Origin: Cephalotus follicularis
Taxonomy: Eukaryota > Streptophyta > Magnoliopsida > Oxalidales > Cephalotaceae
NCBI GenBank assembly: GCA_001972305.1
Contig: BDDD01001757.1
Span: 124,001-188,000 of the forward strand
DNA length: 64,000 nucleotides
Reading direction: 5' to 3'
In this document: one piece after another, positions 10,435 through 21,633 of the stretch
Layout of the letters: each line of letters opens with the position of its first letter
Numbering within the stretch: the first letter of the stretch is position 1
The notes under the pieces: model-generated
Told to the model about the DNA's origin: nothing
Databases searched by the model: none
What the model saw: the letters and a program-made list of their open reading frames with translations, nothing else
Translations under genes and position numbers: made by a program

Positions 10435-11658
10435 CTAATTTTAATTTATCAACTTTGATGAAGTATGCAAACTTGAAGTTGATTATGGATCTCTACTCCT
10501 AAACATGCAGAAATCACGTAAATATTTGAAAGAGCTTCATAAGCGCCGATGCTATATCACAAAGCGTCGACGTTTATGACTAAAAACAAGAAAAGCGTTG
10601 ACAGAACATGGAAAGCATCGACTATTATGAAATACAGAATTGAAATACCAAAAATTAAATCTAAGTTACCAAAAAATCATCAAAGTTTATTGAAATAATC
10701 AAAATGAGAAATATATTGAATGAAATATGTAAGATTAAATCGGTTTTAGGGTATAGAAACTAACCATAAATTATACTGAGAACTCATTTACTTTGAATGT
10801 TCAAACTTTGGTAATCAACAGTTGCTAGGTCAATACGGAGTGTGACATTTAAGACAAATCGTATGAGTAGACATCCAACAGGTGCTAGGTCAATAAGGAG
10901 TGTGATTGTTGTGACAAACCATATGAGTAGACATCCACTGATTTCATGCAGACACCATTCATTCAACAAAATTATTATTCATGGATAAAGTGTATGAGGA
11001 TTTTAATCAAACAAACAAAGTGTGTTTGAAGTCTAGAAAAATTGAAGAACAAATCAAAGATTCAATGATTTTTATTGATAGAGTTTCTCAGTATATCTAG
11101 GTGTTGTTCTAACCCTAAAAACCTAATAAAGTTTGCTAGAACAAACCATTGAAAAATCTGGACAAAGAGAAGAGTCTATAGAGTTTGGCGTTTTCTTCCC
11201 TTTTTATATCCCCATAATCCTATGTACAAAAGGAAAGAAAATCCCCTCAATATTCTTACTTAAATAAAATACGACAATAAAAAATTTCCTAAAATACAAA
11301 ATAAAATGTGCTAGAAAATTCCCATAATTGCCCTGCAAGAGATTACGCTGGCACTTGAAAGTAAGCGTTGACGCTTTAACATTTAAGCGCTACCAACAGT
11401 TGGCGCTTTTGATGTACTATTTTGCCTGGAAAATTTCTTTGTCAACATGTAGAGCTGACTTGAGACATTGGTAGCAATTAGCAGAGCAGACCATGATATC
11501 CCGAGTCGACTTGAGACGAGCAAAGCCAAACCTCGTAATAGTAGAAGACCAGACTAGCATATTGATTAGACCAGAGCATAACGAAGGCAGAATACAAGAC
11601 CAGACTTGGCTTAATGATCAAACCTGCATAGTAGACTAGACTTGCTAAGCATGCTTTA
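10435..11658 (-). mobile_element. Decayed LTR-like segment, probably minus orientation
   Basis: No coding region is seen. On the minus strand the order is a GCGTCGACGC-type cluster (11400-11345), a TATA-like GATATAAAAAGGG near 11207-11195, and a second motif cluster (10625-10540). This is the same order as in the chromovirus LTRs, so I read it as an LTR remnant in minus orientation. Neither end could be fixed. Confidence 0.4.
10817..10936 (+). repeat. 60-bp tandem duplication
   Basis: Two copies beginning CAACAGKTGCTAGGTCAATA and containing GAGTGTGA and ATGAGTAGACATCCA lie at a 60-bp offset with about ten differences. The small open frame over it is a by-product of the repeat. Confidence 0.8.
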
Positions 11659-13147
11659 TGTAACAACCCAGGTCCAATTTGGCATTTGGACAGTATAGGC
11701 AGTTGCACACAACCACCTCACATCAAGAGAGTATAGGTAGTTGGAAGAGCCGTTGTTGTGCCAGAAGAAGTGATAGATTAGAGAGGTGTAAGTTCTCTGT
11801 GCTTTCTTCTTTCACCTTCTTCCTTCTGAAGTGTTCCTTTGGCAAAGACGAGTTTTGCTTAAAGAACGAGATCCTTGCGTTCATGGAAGTGAGATCTTCC
11901 TTTCTTCATCTTCTTTCCTCTGTTCGTTTGGCAATGTGCGTGCCAACCTCCATTTACGGTAAAGGCAGAGATAGTGATTGGTTATCGTGGTGCTCCATGG
12001 TGGAATGTTGAGCATTGTGGATGGTCTGGGTGACTATCCGAGGAGGCTATCATGCATCGAAGGTTACATGCATGTTTCTCCCTCTGTTTTTGTTGTAGAC
12101 TGTGCTAAATCTATGTTCTATATTCTTTGTTCTTGTAGCTAAGGAACAGAAAGTTGATCCTGAGCTATAGGAAGAGGAGTTGTGCGGAGGTGCGGATAAG
12201 TGGTGAGTGGGACATTCCTTTCTTTATTCCTAAAACAGTTAAGAGTCTTATGCTGAATGTGTGTCCTCTGGTTTTTATGTTATTCCTTCCATGATGTCCT
12301 TGTTCTGGAAGTCGTTTCTTCCTTGTTTTGACATATTCTTTTCAGTTGATATTGAATTTTGAGCTAGTGAGCTTGAGCTTTTAGGTGATATTTCCCCTTG
12401 TATTATCCTAGTTATATATGTCATAACTTTTACTTGATACCATGTGTGGTTTAGTATGGATACTGGATACTGGGGACCGTGGTGACCGATGGTATGTTTC
12501 TATGGGATTCCCTGAGAGAGATGGTCTGTGCGGTGATTAGCCGACCTTCCAGTCGAAGTTCTCATACGCGATTATCGAAGAGGGTGGCGCCTTGTGGTGA
12601 TTCACTGGCCCCTCAGTTGATGTTCGTGATATGCTCTACCTCCCAAAGGGATGGGTTCAACACTGATCAGTCAACACCTCTAGTGGAAGGCCAAGACTTT
12701 TGGCTCTCTGTATCGATACATGGCAGGCGGTGCACTCCCTGCAAGCCTATGATCTTCATCTTCAGTCCGGGACTGTTGAGATTGCTGCCATGAAATCCGG
12801 CGCCAGCAGATGTATGGAAATGGCCGAGGTGAAAGGCCGTGGTGGTTTGGGTAAGGTGACAGGTACCAGTGTTCCTCTGATCAATTTGATCCCTGGAGTA
12901 TAGCTCCTTTATTTGGGTCCTCAGGATATTTGGTATGGACAGTTGCTTTATTTTCTCTCCTTATTGTTGTAAGCATTCATGATTTTGTTATCTTTTGCTT
13001 AGTATATACTCCAATAGTCTTTTGATTCTTGTTAAGTATGCTCGGGTGATGAGCCGTACTGGATTTGTGAGCCCAGTTGGGGCATAGCCGTTGTGGTTCA
13101 GGGCTTTGTTCTCCCCTGGCACTGAGGAATGCTTTCTTTCCCCTCTC

Positions 13148-13175
13148 ACTAGTCTTTGGACTAATCCACTCCCAG
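13148..13175 (+). promoter_or_regulatory. Conserved LTR stem-loop / possible splice acceptor
   Basis: TAGTC (13150-13154) and GACTA (13159-13163) form a short stem, followed by a pyrimidine-rich stretch ending CCCAG at 13175. It belongs to a motif seen in several LTR families in this window. Confidence 0.45.
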
Positions 13176-14037
13176 GTTGTTGTTTTGAAGGTGAGGAAGC
13201 AAGTGAAGTTCTTCCCCACGTTGGGCCACGTTAAGGACTTGTTACGAGGTAGACCGAGGAGTTAGCTCTTCCCCTAGCCTTCCCGACTAGTCCCCCTTCA
13301 TGCATTTGGGACACACTTTTGGGTTATGTTTTGGGTTGTTTTGTAATCCCGTGTAAAAAATCTTGTGTATGAACCTTTGGAGAATTTGGGTGCATAAGGT
13401 TTACTCTTTTATGATATGGTGATTTGTTTATCTTTACCCTGTTGATGCTTGTTGTTTTAGGTTGTTTAGACCATTTTTACCAAGCTCCAGAGGTGAGATG
13501 TGGATATATGTTGTGTTGGAGGTGTTGGTTGGGCTCTGTTGACCTTAGATTTGACCTAGGTGCACGGCAGGTTTCCTTGGCTGGAAATCAGACCATCATC
13601 ATCATTGCCGAGCATGTCTCTAGTCCTAGGAAATAGAAGCCAGACCACTCGGTTAGTTGGCAGTCCTCTTACGAGAGGTATGCCTGGAACCTTGGTGCGA
13701 GTCCTCAGACTTGGGGAGACCTCGGACTTGGTGTCCTCGGAATTATGTTGGTTGGTATCCTTGGACCTTGGGGAGTCCTCGGATATATGGTGGTTGTCCT
13801 TGGACTTGGTGTGTCCTTAGGCTCCTTGGGTGTGTGTGTGTGTGTCTTCGGACTTGAGTGAGTCCTCGGACCGATGGCTTGCTCTTGGATCTTGGTGCAT
13901 CCTATGGCGTTGGTGTGTCCCGGGACATTCTGGTGTCCTCGAGCGTTTGGTTCCTTGGGCATCCTCGGACGTCTATTTCATGTAGAGGCCCAAGTGCTTT
14001 GAAGTTTGTTGCCGAGGTGAAGAGTTGTAGCATTTCG

Positions 14038-14643
14038 CTCCTCTACTTTCAGTAGACCTTGGTGTTTGGCTGAACACATGCGAGTCTATTTTGCATAATG
14101 GAAAACTTAAGAGATTAAGACTAAAGCTTCAGTTCTACAGAATTGGCATCAAAGCATTGAAGGGTTCATTCAAAGAGTAGACGTTTATATGTAAAGCGCT
14201 GACGGTTTTAAGAATGCGTCGACGCTCAGAGCTACTCTGCACCATACTACATTCTCTGGTCCGCTATTGCATTTCATAGTCTACTTTTCCCCATTACCAA
14301 CACCACAAGTCTGCCCGACACTTAAAGTAATAGGACCCGTTCCCAAAACACCGGGGACGCGAACTCTGCTAGGGATGGCACACCTGCCAACAACCCTCCA
14401 AACCAAACCGTCCAACAAAAGCGCCAAGCAAATGACTCCAAGCGTCTAAAAGGCTAAAGCCCTACCAGAAACGCCAGGGTAGACTACCACACGATACAAC
14501 GCAGTGTCCAAAGAAAGGGCAGAGGACTCAAAAGAAACTACTGGGAGACCAAAACTTACCGTTTCACTTAAGTCAGAGGAACCCCACATGCGCTTCGCAT
14601 GTGTTCAGCCAAACACCAAGGTCTACCAAAAGTAGAGGAGCCA
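14038..14643. repeat. Inverted repeat, ~50-bp arms, ~500-bp loop
   Basis: CTCCTCTACTTTCAGTAGAC... at 14038-14090 recurs reverse-complemented at 14594-14643, both arms containing TTGGTGTTTGGCTGAACACATGCG. The right arm extends into a small palindrome (CATGCGCTTCGCATG). The arms lie in oppositely oriented remnants of related LTRs. Confidence 0.75.
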
Positions 14644-15185
14644 ACCGCAGTAGGAGGTTCCAAGCATTAAAACATAATAATTAAATCCTTAAAAATAACA
14701 TATTTTTTTGCTAAACACTGACCCATTCTTGAAATGGGTCTGGTTCACGTGAATGATAACTTATTTTTTATTACACTTCTTTGTACTCTTGAGTAGTGTT
14801 TTTAAGAGTCTTTTAAGTGAAATAAAGGTCTTTTGGGTCGAATTATTTTTATAGTCCTTAATTGAGTTTTAATTTATTTTGTTCATAATTTTTTCCAGAT
14901 TGACGTTACTGCAGTAATGGGGCCGTATCTCATTCCACAGGTGTCCGATTGGCTCCGTTTTTGAAGCGTTGGAAAGCTAACAGACAGGGCTACGATTGTT
15001 ATTTCAGCTACTTAATCCAATTTCGCAGCGGAGGATGGTATATTTCAGAGCCCAAGTTGGACGTGTTTTGCTGGAATTTTATTTTCAATTTTGGATTTGT
15101 AATTTAATTCAGAACCCAAATCTGTTAGGGCCTACGGGCCAAGTCTAATGTTTTATTTTTTGAGGGTTTACATAATTGATAGAGA

Positions 15186-15303
15186 GGGGTTCTTTTGGTG
15201 TGTGTTGTTTTGACGTTCAGTGGCCGTTTTGGCGATCGTTTTTGGGGTTCTTTTGGTGTGTGTTGTTTTGACGTTCAGTGGCCGTTTTGGCGATCGTTTT
15301 TGG
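15186..15303 (+). repeat. Perfect 58-bp tandem duplication
   Basis: GGGGTTCTTTTGGTGTGTGT... at 15186-15243 is repeated base for base at 15244-15301. The lack of any difference points to a recent event. Confidence 0.9.
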
Positions 15304-16294
15304 GGACTGAGGTTAATCATCTTCTTCTTCTTCTTTCTTTCAATTTTAATTTTATGATTATGTTTATCTTAACCATGCTAGGCTAAGCACTTTTCGATCA
15401 ATCCAAGGGTTGAAAGTTCCATGGATTAATCCTGAGATCTGAAATCTAAGATTTAACACCGATTTCGTTTTTATTCCAATTTCAGATTAGAGATGCGCGA
15501 TTGCGCTCAAAGGAATAGATTATCAATTAGATTTAATTTATAGATTGAAAAACTCTATGATCCTAAATCGAATATGGCAGAATCTTTGCGATCGCATGAG
15601 AGGGTGTTCATATTTGATCAAAAGCTAGACGATCGTCTAGAGAGGGGTTTTTAAGTGAATGCAGGGATTTCGGTTCACCTAGGGTCAATCACGATTTCAG
15701 TATACTTTTATTCAAGGATGAATATCCATGGAACCCTAACCTTGGGTTGATTGTTTTCGATTATAGTTCCTTTTTATCGATCTTTTTAATTCTGTTTTAA
15801 TTCAAGTAAACAAAATTCCCCCAGTTTTATTTTATTTCACAGAACGATTCCTACTTTTGCAAGGTCCTTGAGACGATTTGGGTTTTTCCCCTATAATGCA
15901 ATTAATTTTGCGAAAACATTAATTTTCAATTCGACAAGTGTTCGACGCCGCGTGTCAGTGATGCAGTGCAGTGACAAGTCAGGCTAGATCGTAGAGTAAG
16001 GCTTCTTCTTTAGTGCAGTTCCATTCGACTTGCCTTGTATAAGAATGTAATATGTAAAGAAGGTTGTAACAGTTATATTTGACATGCCGGATTGTGACAG
16101 AGCTTAAGTTATAAGACATGGATGTATGATTTTGGGTTTATCCACGCAAGATATTTAATGGCTATTTCAGCATGCATAATTCTGATATAAAGTTTTAAAT
16201 TTATTGCAAATTTTGGATGATGAGTTATTGATGTGTATGAACGGCATGTCACGTGTCGGGCCGTGGGGCTTTCCTCATGGTTCGGGGCGTGACA

Positions 16295-17273
16295 TAAATG
16301 GTTCATACCCGAATTGCATACAAAAATCTCCTAATTCTTTATTATGGGTTTTTTAATCTCTTTTTATTTGTTTACTCATTTTAATGTCATTACAAGTTTC
16401 TAATCCATTTTTTGTAATGATACTTACAATGTCTCCATAGGTTAATGTATCGTATGGTACTACTCCATTATTTGACTCTCTATACTTGCTTTTAATTGTT
16501 TCGGAAATTAGTGTAGGTAATCCGGTTATGAATTTTTCTTTCCAATAGGGTTGATTTGGATCTTCCCTAGTTAAAACGTTGGTCATTAATGTGTCTTTAT
16601 ACCATCTAAAATCTTGTAATTTTCTACATCTTAAATTAGATAATTGATAGGTTGTCCTATCTTTCAAATAAGGAGGATCTCCTATAAAATATTTGGTAAT
16701 GTTTTAAATTAATGTTGCTATTTCATCTTCAATTGTTTCATTAACAATGTTAAGAATTGGCTCTCCTAAATCATTGGTTTGTATTGTGTCTAAAATTTAT
16801 GTTTGCTGTTGTGTGGTAAGAACATTATCCCACCAACCTTTTAATTGTCCAGTGAATCCAACAGTTAAAAGATTTGCAACTGCTTTATCAGAATTATTCT
16901 TAATTTTATGTATATTGCTTACCATAGTCATTTCTTGTAATTTATTAATGAGATGATACTAATTCATTCCATCAATATTCCACTCATAAATTGTTCCACT
17001 TTGATATGATGATTGGGTAAATTTTCCTCTTTCTTCAATTTGCAAATATGAATATGTTGGTCTATAGTAATATGAAGTTAATGGTTTAGTTATTATCGCA
17101 GATAATTGGTTATTAATATTTTGGACCGAATCATCCAAAGATGCTTCAATTTCTTGAATGACAATTATTATTTTGTTTTTGTCCTTTTGGGGAGCTCGAG
17201 GAGTGGATGCTCCCAGTGTATCTGGGACAACAAGCAGATCTTTTATTCTTTGATTAAATTCATTAAGTGTTAA
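16295..17273 (-). pseudogene. Endogenous pararetrovirus coat-protein region (copy 1)
   Basis: The minus strand carries a frame, broken by single stops, with features of a caulimovirid capsid: a GQLKGWWDN string near 16830 and an ORF at 16353-16667 with YWKEKFITGLP, both reminiscent of the Gag/coat core of petuvirus- or florendovirus-like viruses. The piece stops at 16295 where an LTR end begins, before any zinc knuckle or protease. Base composition is very AT-rich. The assignment rests on motif memory; the genus is undecided. The coding potential is plainly destroyed by stops. Confidence 0.6.
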
Positions 17274-18283
17274 TTATTGAATTTGAGAATGAGGGATTCT
17301 ATAAGCTGTGAATAATGGTTTAGTTTTATGACTTTTTACTTCATTTTCGTTAACCCTTTGGATGGTGTTTTCTATTCTACATAATTGTGATCCTATGGTA
17401 TGAAGGTATTTATTTGTATAATTATTTTGTTCAATAATTTTATTAGTCTCACTAGTAGTTATTGGGACATTAGTAGCTTCATTTTGTAATTTGAATGGCG
17501 CTGCTTGAATTTTACTATTTTGAATATTAATCTGAATTTTTGAAGATGGTGGATGATTTGCTTCTATTGTTTTGTTATTCGAAGTTAGCCAAGTTGTTGT
17601 AGTTTTATGATTCATAAATACTTTCTTATTTTCTTGTTGATTAATATGAATTGGTAAATAATCAAAAAACATAACATGAGCTTTATTTTATTCATATACT
17701 CATACCATGCTGTTCGAATATTATTTTGTTCAGTTTTAGAATATTTTTGAAAGAAATTGTACCTACTTCGTTTATTTTTTAAATGGAGAAAATATTTTAT
17801 TATTAAATCTTTATTAATTTCAATGGTTTATCTATTCTAATCATCATAAATTGAGATGAAGGTTTTATCTCAGAATACGTAGGGGAAATGGTTTCATCCG
17901 AATTTTTAGAATCAACTTGAGTATAAATTCCTTTTAAAATATTTGACTGATTTGAAATTTCTGATAATTTAGTTTTTGTATCAAATTAATTTGATTGTCC
18001 AGATCTTATGTTAGAAGTGGATGATCTATATGGATGATATTGGTACTTTTTATCTAATTTTTCATCACAAATGTTTAAATAATTAAATTTTTCTCTTAAG
18101 TTTTCTGAAGTTGAGGGAGAATTGGTTTTGACAGTTTTATCAACCCTAATTTTTACTAAACCTTCTTCAGTTTAACTTATTGAATGTAAAGAAGTATTTT
18201 CAATATTTTCGTGATTAGAAGTGAGAGTGTTGGATTGTAAGGACTAATCCCCAGGAATATTACTATCACTCCATTTGATTTTT
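17274..18283 (-). pseudogene. Pararetrovirus linker region between movement and coat domains (copy 1)
   Basis: The longest open part is 17274-17672 (132 codons), starting just after an FFDYLPIHINQQENKK string and ending in text rich in Asn, Thr and Lys. Stops break the rest. The same FFDYLPI.INQQENKK string occurs in the second pararetrovirus locus near 49275-49325, which ties the two loci to related viruses. I do not assign a function to the linker. Confidence 0.5.
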
Positions 18284-18461
18284 TCAAGAATTAAAATGTT
18301 TGAAACACTTGTTGCATATCTCATTATAGTGGTTTCTCCTTTTGTTAAATTTACTAATGATTTGGGAAAATTTAATTAGTAGCTTTATAATGAACATAAT
18401 GATTTGTAAGCCCCAGATTCTAGATGTACGGAATTGTATGTATTTATATATGGTATTGTAC
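18284..18461 (-). pseudogene. Pararetrovirus upstream coding piece, possible movement-protein C-terminus
   Basis: The frame reads GETTIMRYATSVSNI and then continues on the far side of the solo LTR, at 21152 and beyond, in the correct register once one TSD copy is removed. Position upstream of the linker and coat region is where the movement protein lies in many caulimovirids. Sequence likeness alone is weak, so the name is tentative. Confidence 0.4.
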
Positions 18462-18644
18462 TGTAACGCCTGAGATTTTTCTGATGTTGTAATTTCACAA
18501 TGTAAATGTATTTTTATTGTGGAATTAATAAAGTGATGGATTTCCAAGTCTTTGATGATGTTTTCCAAACACTAATAATGTTACTTTTAGAGTAAAAATG
18601 TTAAAGAAATGTAAAAAGGGCGATTTGATGTAAAACGACGCTGT

Positions 18645-18815
18645 TTTGAGGAAAACGCGCGACGCCTTTAGAACGCATCGATGCCTTTGGAGCTGGGAGA
18701 TGCACGTAACTGAATGCACATGCACATCGATGCAGGCGAGGACATCGACGCCCTCGCATAAAAAGGGAAAAGATGTCGACGTCTTTGAAGAAGACGTCGA
18801 TGCGTAACATCGAAT
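18645..18815 (+). repeat. Palindromic-motif cluster 1 of solo LTR
   Basis: Copies such as CGCGACGCC, GCATCGATGCC, ACATCGACGCC, GATGTCGACGTC and GACGTCGATGCG lie within 170 bp near the start of the LTR. Confidence 0.7.
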
Positions 18816-19562
18816 GTCAGGCACGTTACTCTGCTGACAAAATAACGTGCATGGGGGGCACTATCCAGGCATCTTAACATGCAGATCATGACGTGTTGAG
18901 CATGCATTATGGTACCCTGAACTGCTAGGACTGAAATGAAAGAAGTGGGAAGGCATGTGAGAGCATGCAATGACCTTGGCAGCAAAGGGGAAACACCTGG
19001 TGCTCCATGCAACCAGGTGTGATGAAGGAGAGAGACTTAGCATTTAGGCATATGAAAACAAAACTAAATCTGCATAAAACGTCTTGTTCTTCCTGAAACG
19101 GACTGAGAGAAGAAGAAGAGAAACACTGTGAGAAGACGAGATAAGAAACCGATGAGTGAAAGAGTTAGAGAGAGAGGCTGAAAACCTCCATTGTTGAACT
19201 TGGTTGGAGCTTGGAACTTGAAGCTTGTGGCTAGCATCAACGGGACGATTCTTGGAGCTGCTGTGACTGGTTCTAGGACTTAAAGAGGTGGACTTTCTAG
19301 TTCCTAACTTGGAACAAAGAGGTAGGGGAAGCCATAATCGTATTTTGAGATTAATGTTCATGCCTGGACAATGATTTTTGGTGCATAGATTGCATGATTG
19401 TCGAACTATTTTTGGTCACTGGATCAATGCCATGTTGTGCTAGATATGTAATATGTATCTGCATGTTGGTTTCCTGCCTTGGTTACATGTTATTTTGTAT
19501 GTATGTGGTTTTGATGATCACTGTTTGTCACGTCGTGAGGAAGAAAACAACTGGTGTTCGAA

Positions 19563-19835
19563 ACACGTCGAAGTCTCTTTAGAACATCGACGCCTTTTGA
19601 TTATCTGCTTGGATATTGACGTATATTACGTCGACGCCTAAGGTTCCTACCTTAACTCGTCGATGCCTTAAGAGATTCGCTGAAGTTTAAAGGTTCCAGA
19701 CCTTGAGCATTGATGCGTATGAATATGGACATCGATGTCTTCAAACAGTGGAACGCGCTGACGCTAAGGACTTGAGCGTCGATGTTGAGGGACAAAGACA
19801 TCGATGCTTTTTAATAGACATCGACGTCTTCTGGT
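19563..19835 (+). repeat. Palindromic-motif cluster 2 of solo LTR
   Basis: Around ten copies of (G/A)CRTCGAYGYC-type text occur between the possible donor (19322) and the stem-loop acceptor (20753). Confidence 0.7.
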
Positions 19836-20713
19836 ACTGTTTAGAAGTTTCCTTATTTAACGATGCGAAACGATCCCGACTCCTATTAGGGTGCATTTGA
19901 GCATTTGTATGCATTGCACATACACTGTTTATTGCCTGTTTATTACTGTTTGTAAATCGTTGATGATTTCTAAAGTTATGATATTTAGAAATATGTGAAC
20001 TCGGTATACGCCGTTTTGAGTACAAAAATATATATATTGGTTAATATCGTATTTTTGAACAACTGGAAAGCGATTTACACTACTGATTTTTTCAAAACAT
20101 TTTCTACTACTGAAAATGCATATTTCAAATGTTTATTACTTTCAGAAACATTTTGAAATGAAGTACCTGTTGTCGATCTAAAAGATCACTTATGTACTGT
20201 TTACTGCACTATTTACTGTTTTGATTCACTGTTTGTTCTGTGAATTTACTGTGTTTGTGCTTGAGCCACTAGTTGCATGGTGGAGACTGCCAGTGCCGGC
20301 TAGTGGCAGGGTTGACCTAGGAGCCAGGAGTTGGCTGGGTGACTCACTGTACTGTACTGTTGTCTCTCTTGGTTGCCTGGTGGAGGGACCGAAGTGGGAG
20401 TGAACGTGGTGCCAGGAGTTGGCGATGTTACACATACTGCCTGCCTGTTGTGGTCCGTTTGTGGACTTACTGTACTACTGTTGGTCCTTCTCGGACATTA
20501 CTGTGCCTGATGATGTAGCCCTGGTCATGCTACCACTGTACTGTTGTTGCATACATATATTGTCACATATATGTTCCTACTGATATTTTACTGTACCGTT
20601 AAACATATATATTTTCATATATATGTATAAACTGGTATTTCTACTGCACTGCATCATCTATGCATACATTTCATGACATGCATTTAATGTTGATCTCGAA
20701 CTGCTTTTATGAC

Positions 20714-20753
20714 TTAGCCGAGTGAGGACAAGGGCTAACCCCCTACTTTACAG
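20714..20753 (+). promoter_or_regulatory. Conserved LTR stem-loop / possible splice acceptor
   Basis: TTAGCC (20714-20719) pairs with GGCTAA (20733-20738); the second arm runs into CTAACCCCCTACTTTACAG. The arms differ from the TTAGTC/GACTAA arms of other families in a matched way. CTAAC resembles a plant branch point and the final CAG an acceptor. Confidence 0.5.
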
Positions 20754-21151
20754 ATTGATGCAGCGGACTGGTTTGACTAGCTTGGACGAAGAACAAGTTT
20801 TTATGTTGTTATCGTTGTTAGTTTTAATTCTCCTAATTTGTAATAACCTGGTTTTGTTTAAGGACTACTAATGTACTGTACCGATGGTTATTTGTCGAAC
20901 TTTACTTTTGGATTAATGTACTATGTTAACGCTCCGTTTTGTGGGCATTTAACAATGACATATTTGTTTTGGGTAGCGTGCAGTATGGGATGCACGTTAC
21001 GAGCTTTCAGCTTATGAGTTTTAATGCTTCCGCAACTGATGTATTGTTTTAAAGTTTAATTTTTAGGGTATTTACATAAGCTGAATTTATATGTTGATTG
21101 CCTTTACCGCTTTAAATGTTGTCTCTTTGGAAAACGGGGTGTGACATGTAC

Positions 21152-21633
21152 AATATTGTATCGATGGATGATATGGATTGTATATAATATATGGTATTTT
21201 TCCCCTTTTATGTCTGTTTGTGGGTAGTCGAGGTTTAATCGAACCTAAGCATAGGTTTTGACATTTTCACCAAAAGGGAGTCTTTATCTATCTTTCTATT
21301 CTCATTTTTCACATATCCTTCCGTTTTTAGAGAGAGAGAGAGAGTTAGGGAGAGAAAGTTGGTGGAATCAAGCGAAGAATGAGTCTTTGGGATCGTGGCA
21401 GAGTGTAGAACCTGAAAGGAGAAATAGAACGAGGATCCAAGCAGCTTATTCTTTGTTCTCAACAGTTTTGAGGTAAGTTCTATGTATATTCTTTAGATCC
21501 ATGCTTTTTAAATGGATTGAATGAATTTTATGGTTACGGATAGTGGTACGTATTCTTGATGAATGGATTATGGTGTTTGTTATGGTTTAAAACTTATTGA
21601 AATGGGAATCGGAGAGAGAATTGAGAGTTTAGG
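21152..21633. other. Short pararetrovirus remainder, then unclassified DNA
   Basis: About the first 90 bp continue the minus-strand pararetrovirus frame. The rest has no coding likeness. It holds a GA run (21331-21343) and an AG|GTAAGTTC string at 21471-21480 that looks like a splice donor. This part resembles 25781-25830, so it may be the first part of an LTR interrupted by the LTR at 21634. Confidence 0.4.

Larger units (their letters stand above)
11659..16294 (+). mobile_element. Mosaic of LTR remnants without coding capacity
   Basis: A TGTAACAACCCAGG string at 11659 looks like an LTR start and GGTTCGGGGCGTGACA ending at 16294 looks like an LTR end, but the flanks (CTTTA and TAAAT) do not match, so this is not one simple solo LTR. 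Inside are a plus-oriented stretch with TCCTCGGACTTGG-type text (13690-13960), an inverted repeat (14038-14643) and a perfect 58-bp tandem duplication. The right end directly abuts pararetrovirus sequence. Open frames of 60-130 codons show no recognisable domain. Confidence 0.45.
18462..21146 (+). mobile_element. Solo LTR (chromovirus family 1), TSD TGTAC
   Basis: A 2685-bp unit with TGTAACGCC...GGGGTGTGACA ends is flanked by TGTAC at 18457-18461 and 21147-21151. It is the best complete LTR of the family to which the 3598 and 36922 LTRs belong. It contains two clusters of the palindromic motif (18645-18815, 19563-19835), a GAG|GTAGGGG string at 19318-19327, and the conserved stem-loop with CTAAC and ACAG at 20714-20753. 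No internal region is present, so it arose by recombination between two LTRs. It lies inside the pararetrovirus copy 1. Confidence 0.93.

Noticed and set aside
12479-12793. 104-codon frame, possible gene
   Set aside because: No recognised motif, no conserved neighbours, located in an LTR mosaic and overlapped by another frame.
11659-16294. One large solo LTR
   Set aside because: Ends look right (TGTAAC...GTGACA) but flanks CTTTA/TAAAT do not match and the inside holds LTR pieces in both orientations.
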